Assembly (NCBI GenBank): GCA_037974665.1
Contig: CM075773.1
Coordinates: 30,824,853-30,888,852 of the forward strand
Source: Ehretia macrophylla
Lineage: Eukaryota > Streptophyta > Magnoliopsida > Boraginales > Ehretiaceae
Length of the DNA stretch: 64,000 nt
Direction: 5' to 3'
Both the position numbers and the translations under genes were made by a program. Within the stretch, counting starts at the first letter, position 1; every line of letters starts with the position of its first letter. The notes under the pieces are model-generated. The model ran no database searches and was not told where the DNA came from. It saw only the letters and a program-made list of their open reading frames with translations. Shown piece after piece: positions 12,017 through 23,741 of this stretch.

Positions 12017-12576
12017 GTGACGTTAAGTGTGCAAAACCCTTATGTGTTGATGGTTCACAATCCCAGGCAAGAGAGACGACCCATTCTAAAGGCCAATGGG
12101 CTTATTGACAGCCCATATAATTCAATAACGCAGCATTACCGCCGGACATGATATCAACGTGTTGTAGACCACTCTAATGTTCTGCGAGTTGGGATCTCGT
12201 CCCTTTTGCGGCTCACGATTAATGACCCGGGCCTAAGAAACAACGCAATATGAAGAAAAGTGGTTCAAAACTGATGAAAACATTAGATTTTGGGTACCGA
12301 ATATAGGAGCAGACGAGCAGGCTTATTGCCCCAGTAGTAGAGACCCGGAGAGCTTTCCAATGGTATGTTGTGCGCCGCATAGCTTCTTACAGATCAAAAG
12401 TTATGGGCACTGGAGCAACGGAGACCTGGTCATAGGACTCACGCCCTAGGTTTACAGGCCCAGCCTCTACGCGTTGCGAAGTTATCTTGCCCAAGATGCC
12501 ATGGGACTCGAGAAAGTAAATGTGATGGATAAAGCATCTTGGCCAGGCAAAATGGGGCATAAAAAAAATGGAAAGG

Positions 12577-12694
12577 GGGATGCAACACGAGGACTTCTAG
12601 AGGGTCACCCATCCTAATACTACACTCGCCCAAGCACGCTTAAATTCAGAGTTCTGATGGGATCCGGTGCATTAATGCTGGTATTATCACACCC
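12577..12694 (-). rRNA. 5S rRNA gene copy 9 (class B)
   Basis: It has GGGATGCAACAC at the 3' end, TTCTAGAGGG in the C-box, CTAATACTACACTCG, and ATCACACCC at the 5' end. The TACACTC variant is shared with copies 12 and 27. Confidence 0.86.
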
Positions 12695-13252
12695 GTAATG
12701 CTAAGGGTACAAAGCCGTTGTGTGTTGATGGTTCACAGTCCCAAACAAGAGAGACGGCCTATTCAAAAGGCCAATATGTTTATCAACAGCCCATCTGCTT
12801 CAACAATGTAGCTTTACTGCAATACGTGATATCGACGCATTGTAGACCCCTTTAATGTTCTGCGAGATGGGTTCTCATCCTTTTTACGGCTCGAAACGAA
12901 CGACCTGGGCCTAAAAAACATCGAACAACGAAGAAAACTAGCCTAAAATGGATGAAAAAGTTCAATTTTGGGTACCGAAAATAGGCACAGCTGAGCAGGA
13001 GTGTTGCCTCTGTCATAGAGCTCCCGAAGAGATTTTCAACGGTATGTTGTACCCCGCATAGCTCCTTACAGATGAAAAGTTATGGGCACCGGAGCGACGA
13101 AGACCTGGTCACAGGCCCCAATCCCTAGGTTTGGGGGCCTAGCCTCTATGCGAAGCGAAGTTGTCTTGCCCAAGATGCCATGGGACTCGAGAATAAAAAT
13201 GTGATGGACAAATCATCTTGGCAATGCAAAACAGGGCAAAAAAAATAAAAAG

Positions 13253-13369
13253 GGGGTGCAACGCGACGACTTCCAGAGGGTCACCCCTCCTTGTACTACT
13301 CAGCCCAAGCACGCATAAATTCGAAGTTCTAATGGGATTCGGTGCATTAGTGCTGGTATGATCGCACCC
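13253..13369 (-). rRNA. 5S rRNA gene copy 10 (class B, 1-nt deletion)
   Basis: The length is 117 nt because CTCTCGCCC has become CTCAGCCC, removing a base near the A-box. Other changes are ACGCGACGAC, CCCCTCCTTGTAC and ACGCATAAATTCG. ACGCGA and the AATAAAAATG spacer variant link it to copies 4 and 7. Confidence 0.84.
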
Positions 13370-13927
13370 GTCATGCTAAGGGTGCAAAGCCCTTATGTGT
13401 TGATGGTTTACAGTCCCAGCCAACAGAGACGTCCTATTCAAAAGGCTAATGGGCTTATCGACAGCTCATCTTCTTCAACAAGGCACCATTACCCAAGACG
13501 TGATATCGATGCATTATAGACCCCTTTAATGTTCCCGAGTTTGGTTCTTGTCCTTTTCGCAGCTCCCAACGAACGACCTGGACCAAAAAAAGATCGCACA
13601 ACAAAGAAAAGTGGCACATAACTTATGAAAATGTTCAATTTTGGGTACCGAAAATAGGAGCAGCTGAGCAAGCTTGCTGCCCCTATCGTAGAGCACCTAG
13701 AAAGCTTTCCAATGGTATGCTGTACCCCGCATAGCTCCTTACGGATCAAAAGTTATGGAAATCAGAGCGACGGAGACCTGGTCACAGGCCCCACGCCCTA
13801 GGTTTGGGGGACCAGCCTCAACGAGAAGCAAATTGTCTTGCCCAAGATACCATAGGACTCGAGAATAAAAATGTGATGGATAAATCATCTTCGCGTTGCA
13901 AAACCGGGCAAAAAAAAATGAAAAAGG

Positions 13928-14045
13928 GGGGTGCAACACGAGGACTTCCAGAGGGTCACCCATCCTAGTACTACTCTCGCCCAAGCACGCTTAAATTCGG
14001 AGTTCTAATGGGATCTGATGCATTAATGCTAGTATGATCGCACCC
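13928..14045 (-). rRNA. 5S rRNA gene copy 11 (class B, near consensus)
   Basis: From the 3' end through the A-box it matches the class B consensus without a break. It differs only in CTAATGGGATCTGATGC, TTAATGCTAG and the TATGATCG form near the 5' end. It is one of the best-preserved class B copies. Confidence 0.88.
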
Positions 14046-14603
14046 GTCATGCTAAGGGTGCAAAGCCCTTATGTGTTGATGGTTCACAGTCCCAGGGAAG
14101 AGAGACGACCCATTCAAAAGCCCAATGGGCTTATCGACAGCCCATCTGCTTCAACAAAGTAGCATCACCGCAAGACATGATATCGACGCATTGTAAATCC
14201 CCTAATTTTCTACGAGTTGGGTTCTCGTCCTTTTCGAGACTCACGATGAACAACCCGGGCCTAAAAAATAGCACAAAATGAAGAAATGTGGCCCAAAACT
14301 GATGAAAATTTTCAATTTTAAGTACCAAAAATAGGCACAGCAAAGCGGGCCTGCTGCCCCCGTCGTAGAGCTCTTGAAGAGCTTTCCAACAATATGCTGT
14401 GTGCCATATAGCTCCTTACGAATCAAAAGTTATGAGCACCGGAGCGGCGGAGACCTGGCCACAGGCCCCATGCCCTAGTTTTGGGGGCCCAACCTCTACG
14501 CGTTGCGAAGTTATCTTGCCCAAGATGCCATGGGACTCAAGAATGTAAATGTGATGAATAAAGTATCTTGGCAAGGCAAAACGGGGCAAAAAAAATGAAA
14601 AGA

Positions 14604-14721
14604 AGGGTGCAACACGAGGACTTCTAGAGGGTCACCCATCCTAGTACTACACTCACCCAAGCACGCTTAAATTCAGAGTTCTGATGGGATCCGGTACACT
14701 AGTGCTGGTATTATTGCACCC
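14604..14721 (-). rRNA. 5S rRNA gene copy 12 (class B)
   Basis: It carries TTCTAGAGGG in the C-box, TACACTCACCC at the A-box border, CCGGTACACTAG and ATTGCACCC. The 3' flank has a long A-run (T-run on the gene strand) interrupted by TG. Confidence 0.86.
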
Positions 14722-15281
14722 GTCATGCTAAGGGTACAAAGCCCTTATGTGTTGATAGTTCACAGTCCCAGCCAAGAGAGACGGCCCATTCAGAAGGCCA
14801 ATGGGCTTATCGACAGCCCATCTGCTTCAACAACGAGGCATTACCGTAAGACATGATATCGACGCATTGTAGACCCCTCTAATGTTCTGCGTGTTGGGTT
14901 GTCATCCTTTTCGCGGCTCACGACGAATGACCTGGGCCTAAAAAATAGCACAAAACGAAGAAAAGTGGCCCAAAATTGATGTAAAAGTTCAATTTTGGGT
15001 ACCAAAAATAGGCACAGCCGAGTATGCTTGCTGCCCCCATCGTAGAACTCCCTGGGAGCTTTGTAACGGTATTTTGTGCCCCACATAGCTCCTTACGGAT
15101 CAAAAGTTATGGGCACCGGAGTGACGGAGACCTGGTCATATGCCCCACGCCCTAGGTTTGGGGACCCTTCCTCTATGCGATGCTAAGTTATCGTGCCTAA
15201 GATGCCATGGGACACGAGAATAAAAATGTGATGGATAAATCATCGCGGCAAGGGAAAACGGTGTAAAAAAAAATGAAAAGA

Positions 15282-15334
15282 GGGGTGCAATGCGAGGACT
15301 TCTAGAGGTCACCCATCCTAGCATTATTGCACTC
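15282..15334 (-). pseudogene. 5S rRNA pseudogene, copy 13 (internal deletion)
   Basis: Only about 53 nt remain. The 3' part (GGGGTGCAATGCGAGGAC to CACCCATCCTAG) is joined directly to the 5' end (CATTATTGCACTC). About 65 nt, including the A-box and intermediate element, are missing. This explains the 611-bp interval to the next copy. Confidence 0.88.
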
Positions 15335-15892
15335 GCCATGCTGAGGGTGCATAGCCCTTATGTGTTGATGGTCCACAGTCCCAAGCAAGAGAGACGGCCC
15401 ATTCAAAAGGCCAATGGGCTAATCGACAACCCTTCTGCTTAAACAACGCAGCATTACCGCAAGACGTGATATCGACGCATTGGAGACCCCTCTAATGTTT
15501 CGCGAGTTGGGTTCTCGTTCTTTTCGTGGCTCATCACGAACGATCTGGGCCTAAAAAATAGCGCAATACGAAAAAAAGTGGCCCAAAACTAATGATAACA
15601 TTCGATTTTGGGTACCAAAAATTGGTGCAGCTGATTAGGCTTGCTACCCCCGTCGTAGAGCTCCCAGAGAGCTTTCTAACGGTATGCTGTGCACCACATA
15701 ACTCTTTACGGATAAAGAGTTATGGGAAACGGAGCGACGGAGACCTAGTCACAGGCCCCACACCCTAGGTTTGCAGGCCCAGCCTCTACGCGATTTGAAG
15801 TTGTCTTGCCCAAGATGCCATGGGACTGGAGAATGTAAATGTGATGGATAAAGCATCATGGCAAGGCAAAATAGGGAAAAAAAATGAAAAGA

Positions 15893-16010
15893 GGGGTGCA
15901 ACACGAGGACTTCTAGAGGGTCACCCATCCCAGAACTACTCTCGACCAAGCATGCTTAAATTTGGGGTTCTAATGGGATTTGGTGCATTAGTGCTGGTAT
16001 TATTGCACCC
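15893..16010 (-). rRNA. 5S rRNA gene copy 14 (class B)
   Basis: It has TTCTAGAGGG, CCCAGAACTAC, CTCGACCAAGCATGC (A-box hits) and GGATTTGGTGC. The CATCCCAG form is shared with copies 1 and 15. Confidence 0.85.
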
Positions 16011-16570
16011 ACAATGCTATGGGTGCAAAGCCCTTATATGTTGATGGTTCACAGTCCCAGCCAAGAGAGACGGCCCATTCAAAAGGCCAATGGGCTTAGC
16101 GACAGCCCATTTGCTTCAACAACGCTGGATTATCGCAAGATGTGATATCGACGCGTAGTAGACCCATCTAATGTTTCGTGAGTTGGGTTCTCGTCCTTTT
16201 CGCGGCTCACGACTAACGACACGGGCGTAAAAAATAGAGCAAAAAGCAGAAAAGTGGCCCAAAATTGATGAAAATATTCCATTTTGGGCACCAAAAATAG
16301 GCGCAACCGAGCAGGCTTATTGCCCTTTTCGTAGAGCTCCCAGATAGCTTTCCAACGGTATGCTGTGAGCCATATAACTCTTTATGGATAATGAGTTATG
16401 GGCACCGGAGCGACGGAGATCTAGTCATAGGCCCCACACCCTAGGTATGCGGGCCCAGCCTCTACGCAATTCGAAGTTGTCTTGCCCAAGATGCCATGGG
16501 ACTCAAGAATGTAAATGTGATGGATAAATCATCTTTGCAAGGAAAAATAGGGCAAAAAAAAATGAAAAGG

Positions 16571-16688
16571 GGGGTGCAACACGAGGACTTCCAGAGGGTC
16601 ACCCATCCCAGTACTACTCTCGGCCAAGCACGCTTAAATTTAGGGTTCTTATGGGATTTGGTGCATTAGTGCTCGTATTATCGTACCC
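16571..16688 (-). rRNA. 5S rRNA gene copy 15 (class B)
   Basis: It has CATCCCAGTAC, CTCGGCCAAGCACGC, TTTAGGGTTCTTATGGG and ATCGTACCC at the 5' end. It is the last class B gene before the three-unit class A block. Confidence 0.85.
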
Positions 16689-17247
16689 GTCATGCTGAGG
16701 GTACAAAGCCCTTATGTGTTGATGGTTCATAGTCCAAGCTAAGAGAGACGGCCCATTGAAAAGGCCAATGGGCTTATCGACAGCCCATCTGCTTCAACAA
16801 CGCAGCATTATCGCAAGACGTGATATTGACGCATTGTAGAGCCCTCTAATGTTGTGCGAGTCGGGTTCTCGTCCTTTTCACAGCTCATGACGAATGACCT
16901 GGGCCTAAAATACAGCGGAAAAAGAAGAAAAGTGGCCCAAAACTGATGAAAACGTTCAATTTTGGGTACCGAAGACAAGCGCAGCCGAGCATGCTCACTA
17001 CCCCCGTCGTAGAGCTCCCGGAGAGCTTTTCCACGGTATGTTGTGTGTAGCATAACTCCTTACGGATCAAAAGCTAGGGGCACTAGAACGACGGAGACCT
17101 GGTCACTGGCCCTACACCCTAGGTTTGCGGGCCCATTATCTACGTGATGCGAAGTTGTCTTGCCCAAGATGCTGTAGGACTCGAGAATATAAATGTGACG
17201 GATAAAGCATCTTGACAAAGCTAAATGGGGCAAAACAAATGAAAAGA

Positions 17248-17366
17248 GGGGTGCAACATGAGGACTTCCCAGGGGGTCACCCATCCTAGAACTACTCATG
17301 CCCAAGCACACTTAACTTCTGAGTTTTGATGGGATCCGGTGCATTAGTGCTTGTATGATCGCACCC
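17248..17366 (-). rRNA. 5S rRNA gene copy 16 (class A)
   Basis: At 119 nt it has the canonical C-box (plus-strand TTCCCAGGGGGTCACCC) and the canonical A-box start (CTTAACTTC). Damage includes CATGAGG, CTAGAACTAC, CTCATGCCC, CACACTTAAC and CTTGTATG. It is the first of three adjacent class A copies. Its unit has the class A spacer word GGCTAAA. Confidence 0.87.
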
Positions 17367-17876
17367 GTCATGCTGACGAGCAAAACCCTTATGTATTGAC
17401 GGTTCACAATCCCATCCAAGAAAGACGGCCCATTCAAAAGGCCAATGGGCTTATCGATAGCCCATTTGCTTCAACAATACTTCATAACTGCAAGACATGA
17501 TATCGACGCATTGTAGAGCCTCTAATGTTCCGCGAGTTGGGTTCTTGTCCTTTTCGTGCCTCACAACGAACGACCTGTGCCTAAAAAACATCGTAAAAAG
17601 AAGAAAAGTGGCCCAAAACGGCGTGGCCGAGCAGGATTTCTACTCCCGTCGTAGGGCTCCCTAAGAGCTTTCCATCGGTATGCTGTGCGCAGCATAACAC
17701 CTTGCGGATCAAAAGTTATGGGCACCGGAATGACGGAGGCCCCACACCTAGGTTTGTGGTCCCAGCCTCTACGCGATGCGAAGTTGTCTTTCCCAAGATG
17801 TCATGGGACTCAAGAATATAAATGTGACGGCTAATGCATCTTGACAAGGCTAAACAGGGAAAAAAAATAAATAAAA

Positions 17877-17995
17877 GGGGTGCAACACGAGGAATTCCCA
17901 GGGGGTCACGCAACCTAGTACTACTCCCGCCCAAGCATGCTTAACTTCAGAGTTCTGATGGGATTCGGTTCATTAGTGCTGGCATGATTGCACCC
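17877..17995 (-). rRNA. 5S rRNA gene copy 17 (class A)
   Basis: The copy is 119 nt. Changes are GGAATTCCC, GGTCACGCAACC, CTCCCGCCC, GCATGC, CGGTTCATT and GGCATGATTG. The interval to copy 16 is only 629 bp because the spacer between them is shortened near 17740. Confidence 0.86.
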
Positions 17996-18549
17996 GTCAT
18001 ACTGAGGGTGCAAAGCCCTTATGTGTTGACAGTTCAGAGTCCCATCCAAGAGAGACAGCCCATTCAAAAAGCCAATGGGTTATCGACAACCCAACTGCTT
18101 CAACAACGCGGCATCACCGCAAGATGTGATATCGACGTGTTGTAGTGCCCTCTAATGTTCCACGAGTTAGGTTCTCGTCCTTTTCGCGGCTCATGAAGAA
18201 CGACCGGGCCTAAAAAACAGCGCAAAAACCAAAAAAGATGCCCAAAATTGATGAAAACTTTTGATTTTGGGTATCAAAAATAGGCGCAGCTGAGCAGGCT
18301 TGCTGCCCTCGTCGTAGAGCTCTTGGAGAACTTTCCAACAGTATGCTATGCTCTGCATAACTCCTTACAGATCAAAAGTTATTGGCACTGGTGCGACGGA
18401 GACCAGGTCACAGTCCCTACGCCCTTGGTTTGCGGGCCCAGCCTCTACACGAAGTGAAGTTGTCTTACTCAAGATGCCGTGGGACTCGAGAATAGAAATG
18501 TGATGGATAAAGCATCTTGGCAAGGCTAAACGGGAAAAAAAATGAAAAG

Positions 18550-18667
18550 GGGGCACAACACGAGGATATCCCAGGGGTCACCCATCCTAGTACTGCTCTC
18601 GCCTAATCACGCTTAACTTTGGAGTTTTGATGGGATCCGGTATATTAGTGCTGGTATGATTGCACCC
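18550..18667 (-). rRNA. 5S rRNA gene copy 18 (class A)
   Basis: The 3' end reads GGGGCACAAC. The C-box has lost one G (CCCAGGGGTCACC). Other changes are GGATATCCC, TACTGCTC, CGCCTAATCACGC and CGGTATATTAG. The upstream spacer has GAATAGAAATGTGATGG, the form found in the satellite monomers. Confidence 0.86.
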
Positions 18668-19209
18668 GTCATGTTGATGGTACAAACCCCTTATGTGTTG
18701 ATGGTCCACAGTCCCAACCATGAGAGACGGCCCATTCAAAAGGCCAATGGGCTTATCGGTAGCCCATCTGCTTCAACAACGCAGTATTTCTGCAAGACGT
18801 GATATCAATGCATTGTAAAACCCTCTAATGTTCTGTGAGTTTAGTTCTCGTCCTTTTTGCGGCTCACGACGAACGACCCAGGCGTAAAAAATAGCTCAAA
18901 TTGAAGAAAAGTAGCCCAAAACTGTTGAAAAAATTAGATTTTGGGCACCAAAAAGAGACGCAACCGAGCTGACTTGCTGCCCCCGTTGTAGAGCTCCCGA
19001 AAAACTTTCCAACGGTATGCTGTGCGCTGCATAACTACTTACGCATCAAATGTTATGGGCAACGGAGCGATGGAAACCTGGTCACAGGCCCCACGCCTCG
19101 GTTTTAGTGCCCAGCCTCTACGCGATGCGAAGTTGTATTGTCCATGATGCCGTGGGACTCGAGAATATAAATGTGATGGATAAAGCATATTGGCAAGGCA
19201 AAACGAGGC

Positions 19210-19220
19210 AAAAAAAAAAA
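19210..19220 (-). terminator. Pol III terminator downstream of copy 19
   Basis: A run of 11 A on the plus strand is T11 on the gene strand. It lies about 10 bases past the 3' end of the gene and is followed by TG and AAAA. RNA polymerase III stops at runs of four or more T. Equivalent A-runs lie at the same place beside nearly every full-length copy. Confidence 0.7.
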
Positions 19221-19228
19221 TGAAAAGG

Positions 19229-19346
19229 GGGGTGCAACACGAGGACTTCCAGAGCGTCACCCATCCTAGTACTACTCTCGCCCAAGCACGCTTAAATTCG
19301 GAGTTCTGATGGGATCCGGTACATTAGTGTTGGTATTATCGCCCCT
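19229..19346 (-). rRNA. 5S rRNA gene copy 19 (class B, closest to class consensus)
   Basis: It is class B again after the class A block. It follows the consensus except for AGAGCGTCACC, CGGTACATTAGTGTTGG and a damaged 5' end (CGCCCCT for CGCACCC). With an 11-T terminator and an intact A-box length it is the most regular class B copy. Confidence 0.88.
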
Positions 19347-19881
19347 GTCATGCTGAGGGTGCAAAGCCCTTATGTGTTGATGGTTCACTGTCCCAGCCAA
19401 AGAGAGAATGCCCATTCAAAAGGCCAATGGGCTTATCGACAGCCCATCTTCTTCAACAATGTAGCATAACCACAAGACGTGATATCGACGCGTTGTAGAC
19501 CCCTCTAATGTTCTAAGAGTTGGGTTCTCGTTCTTTTTGCTGCTCACGACGAAGAAAAGTACCCCAAAACTGAAGCAAACGTTCGATTTTGGGTACAGAA
19601 AATAGGCGCAGCTAAGTAGGCTTGCTGCTCCCATCGTAGAGCTCACGGAAAGCTTTCTAACAGTATGTTGTGCGCCAGATAGCTCCTTACGGTTCAAAAG
19701 ATATGGGCACCATAGCGACGGTGACCTGGTCACAAGCCCCACGCCTTAGGTTTGGGGTCCCAGCCTCTACGCGATGCGAAGTTGTCTTGCCCAAGATGCC
19801 ATGGGACTCGAGAATATAAATGTGATAGATAAACCATCTTGGCAAGGCAAAACGGAGCAAAAAAAATGAAAAGGGGGGAGG

Positions 19882-19999
19882 GGGGTGCAACACGAGGACT
19901 TCCAGAGGGTCACCCTTCCTAGTACTATTCTCGCCCAAGCACACTTAAATTTAGAGTTCTAATGGGATCCGATGCATTACTGCTGGTATGATCGCACCC
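19882..19999 (-). rRNA. 5S rRNA gene copy 20 (class B)
   Basis: It has CACCCTTCC, ACTATTCTCG, CACACTTAAATTTAG, CCGATGCATTACTGC and an intact 5' end (GATCGCACCC). A duplicated G-tract (GGGGGGAGGGGGG) precedes it on the plus strand. Confidence 0.86.
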
Positions 20000-20383
20000 A
20001 TCATGCTGAGGGTGCAAAGCCCTTATGTGTTGATAGTTCACAGTCCCAGCCAAAGAGAGATGGCCCATTCAAAAGGCCAATGGGCTTATCGACAGCCCAT
20101 CTGCTTCAACATCGCAGCATTACAGCAAGACGTTTTATCGATGCATTGTAGACCCCTCTAATGTTCCGTGAGTTGGGTTCTCATCCTTTTCATGGCTCAC
20201 GATGAATGAACTGGGCCTAAAAAATAGCGCAATACGAAGAAAAGCGGCCCAAAATTGATGAAAACGTTTGATTTTCTGTACTAAAAACAGGCGCAGCCGA
20301 TTAGGCTTGCTGCCACCGTCGTAGAGCACCCGGAGAGCTTTTCAACGATATACCGTGCCCCGCATAGCTCCTTATAGATGAAT

Positions 20384-20475
20384 GGTCACTCATCCTGGTA
20401 CTACTCTTGCCCAAGCACGCTTAAATTCAGAGTTCTTATGGGATCTGGTGCATTAGTGCTAGTATTATTGCACTC
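20384..20475 (-). pseudogene. 5S rRNA pseudogene, copy 21 (3' truncated)
   Basis: The 5' part of about 92 nt is present (GGTCACTCATCCTGG to GCACTC). The 3' end of the gene, its terminator and the ATCAAAAGTT part of the spacer are gone. Spacer sequence (CTCCTTATAGATGAAT) is fused straight to the gene body. A deletion of about 180 bp explains it. Confidence 0.87.
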
Positions 20476-21032
20476 GTCATGCTAAGGGTGCAAAGCCCTT
20501 ATGTGTTGATGGTTCACAATCCCAGCCAAGAGAGACAACCCATTCAAAAGGCCAATGGGCTTATCGACAGCCATCTGCTTCAACAACGCAGCATTACCGC
20601 AAAACGTGATATCGACGCGTTGTAGACCCCTCTAATGTTCTGCGAGTTGGGTTCTCGTTCTTTTCGCGGCTCACGACGAATGGCCGTCGACTAAAAAATA
20701 GCGCAATAAGAAGAAAAGTGGCCCAAAACTGATGAAAAAAATTCAATTTTTGGTACCAAAAATAGGTGCAGCTGCACAGGCTTTCTGCCCCCATCATAGA
20801 GCTCCCAGAGAGCTTTCCAACTGTATGCTGTGCATCACATAGGTCCTTACAGATCAAAAGTTATGGGCACCGTAGCGACGGAGACCTGGTCACAGGTCCC
20901 ACGCCCTAGGTTTGTGGGCCCAGCCTCTACGCGTTGCGAGTTGTCTTGGCTAAGATGCCATGGGACTCGAGAATGTAAATGTGTTGGATAAAGGATCTTG
21001 GCAAGGCAAAATGCGGCAAAAAAATGAAAAGG

Positions 21033-21150
21033 GGGGTGCAACACAAGGACTTCTAATGGGTCACCCATCCTAGTACTACTCTCGCCCAAGCACGCTTAAA
21101 TATGGGGTTCTGATGGGATCTGGTGCATTAATGCTAGTATTATTGTACCC
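21033..21150 (-). rRNA. 5S rRNA gene copy 22 (class B)
   Basis: It has CACAAGG, a C-box altered further (TTCTAATGGGTC), CTTAAATATGGGG, GGATCTGG, TTAATGCTAG and ATTGTACCC at the 5' end. Function is doubtful. Confidence 0.85.
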
Positions 21151-21709
21151 GTCATGCTGAGGGTGCAAAGCCCTTATGTGTTGATGGTTCACAGTCCCAG
21201 CCTAGAGAGACGGCCCATTGAAAAGACCAATAGGCTTATTGACAGCCCATCTACTTTAGCAACGCGGCATTACTGCAAGACGTTATATCGACGCATTGTA
21301 GAGCCCTCAAATATTTCACGAGTTGAGTTCTCGTCCTTTTTGCGGCTAACGACGAACGACCTGGGGCTAAAAAACAACACAAAAGGTAGTAAATTGGCCC
21401 AAAACTAGTGAAAAACATTTGATTTTGGGTACCGAAGATAGGCGCAGCCGAGCATGCTCGCTACCCCTGTCGTAGAGCTCCCAGATAGTTTTTCAACAGT
21501 ATGTTGTGCGCAGCATAACTCTTTATGGATCAAAAGTTAGGGGCACCGGAACGACGGAGACTTGGTCACGGGACCCACCCCTAGGTTTGCGGTCCGAGCA
21601 TCTACGAGATGCGAAGTTGTCTTGCCCAAGATGCCATGGGACTCGAGAATATAAATGTGACGGATAAAGCATCTTGACAAGGCTAAACGGGGCAAAAAAA
21701 ATGAAAAGA

Positions 21710-21829
21710 AGGGAGCAACACGAGGACTTCCCAGGGGGTCACCCATCCTACTACTACTCCCCGCCCAAGCACGCTTAACTTCAGAGTTCTGATGGGATCT
21801 GGCGCATTAGTTCTGGAATTATCGCACCC
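21710..21829 (-). rRNA. 5S rRNA gene copy 23 (class A, 1-nt insertion)
   Basis: The length is 120 nt from an extra C (CTCCCCGCCC). The C-box is canonical (TTCCCAGGGGGTCACCC) and CTTAACTTC is intact. The 3' end reads AGGGAGCAAC and the 5' region has TTCTGGAATTATC. The upstream flank is shortened (CCCGTGTTGATGG). Confidence 0.86.
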
Positions 21830-22386
21830 GTGTTGATGGTGCAAAGCCCTTTTCTATTGACGGTTCACAGTCCCATCCAAGAGAGAAGGCACATTCAAAA
21901 AGCCTATTGGGCTTATCGGCAGCCCATCTGCTTCAACAACGTAACATCACCGCACGATGTGATATCGAAATGTTGTAGAGCCCTATAATTTTCCGCGAGT
22001 TTTGTTCTCGTCCTTTTTACGATTCATGAAGAATGACCCAGGTCTAAAAAATAACGCAAAAATAATAAAAAATACACAAAATTGATGAAAACATTCGATT
22101 TTGAGTACCAGAAATAGGCGCAGCCTCATAGGCTTGCTGCCCACATCGTAGAGCTCCCAGAGATCTTTCCAACAGTATACTATGCGCCATATAACTCCTT
22201 ACGGATCAAAAGTTATAGGCACTGGAGTGACAAAGACCAAGTCACACGCCCCACGCCCTAGGTTTGCTGGCCCATCCTCTCCGCGGTACGAAGTTGACTT
22301 GCCCAAGATGCCGTGGGACTCAAGAATAAAAATGTGATGGATAAAGCATCTTGGCAAGGCTAAACGGGGCAAAAAAAATGAAAAGA

Positions 22387-22504
22387 GGGGTGCAACACGT
22401 TGACTTCCCAAGGGTCACCTATCCTAGTACTACTCTCGCCCAAACATGCTTAACTTTCGAGTTCTAATGGGATCCAGTGCATTAGTGCTGGTATGATCGC
22501 ACCC
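22387..22504 (-). rRNA. 5S rRNA gene copy 24 (class A)
   Basis: CTTAACTTTC is present. The C-box is TTCCCAAGGGTCACC with one base lost. Also CACGTTGAC, CCAAACATGC and CCAGTGC. GATCGCACCC at the 5' end is intact. Confidence 0.86.
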
Positions 22505-23064
22505 ATCATGTTGAGGGTACAAAGCCATAAGGTGTTGATGGTCCACAGTCCTAGCCAAGAGAGACGGCCCATTCAAAAGGCCAATGGGCTTATCGACAAC
22601 CAATCTGCTTCAACAATGTAGCATTACCGCAAGACGTGATATTGACGCATTGTAGAGCCCTCTAATGTTCCGTGACTTGGGTTCTCGTTATTTTTGCAGC
22701 TCTCAACGAACAACCCAGGCCTAAAAAATAGCGCAAAATGTAGAAAAATGGCCCAAAACTAATGAAAATATTGGATTTTGGGTACCGAAAACAAGCGCAG
22801 CTGAGCAGGCTCGCTGCCCCCATCGTAGAGCTCCTGGAGAGCTTTCCAACGGTATGCTGTCCGCCGCATAGCTCCTTATGGATCAAAAGTTATGGGCACT
22901 TGAGCGATGGAGACCTGGTCAAAGGCCCCAAGCCCTAAGTTTGCGAGCCTAGCCTCTATGCGTTGTGAAGTTGTCTTGTCCAAGATGCCATGGGACTCGA
23001 GAATATAAATGTGATGGATAAACCATCCTGGCAAGGCAAAATGAGGCAAAAAAAAATGAAAAGA

Positions 23065-23182
23065 GGGGTGCAACACGAGGACTTCCAGAGGGTCACCCAT
23101 CCTAGTACTACTCTTGCCCAAGCACACTTAAATTCGGAGTTCTAATGGCATCCGGTGCATTAGTGCTGGTATGATCACACCC
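23065..23182 (-). rRNA. 5S rRNA gene copy 25 (class B)
   Basis: Nearly consensus: changes are CTCTTGCCC, CACACTTAAATTCGG, CTAATGGCATCC and GATCACACCC. The C-box has the standard class B form. Confidence 0.87.
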
Positions 23183-23741
23183 ATCATGCTGAGGGTCGAA
23201 AGCCCTTATGTGTTGACGGTTCACCATCCCAACCAAGAGAGATGACCCATTCAAATGGCCCAATAGGCTTATCGACGTCCCATTTGGTTCAACAAAGCAG
23301 CATTACCGCAAGATGTGATATCGACGCGTTACAGATCCCTATAATGTTCGCAAGTTGGGATCTTGTCCTTTTCGAGACTCACGACGAACGACCAGGGATG
23401 AAAAAATAGCACAAAATGAAGTAAAGTGGCCCAAAACTAATGAAAATGTTAAATTTTGGGTGCCGAATATAGGCGCAGCCGAACGGGCTTGATACCCCCA
23501 TCGTAGAGCTCTAGGAGAGCTTTCCATCGGTATGTTGTGCGATGCATAGCTCCTTACGGGTCAAAAGTTATGGGCACCGGAGCGACAGAGACCTGGTCAC
23601 AGGCCCCAAGCCCTAGGTTTGCAGGCCCAGCCTCTATGCGTTGCGAAGTTGTCTTTCCCAAGATGCCATGGGACTCGAGAATGTAAATGTGATGGATAAA
23701 GCATCTTGGTAAGGCAAAACGGGGCAAAAAAAAATGAAAAA

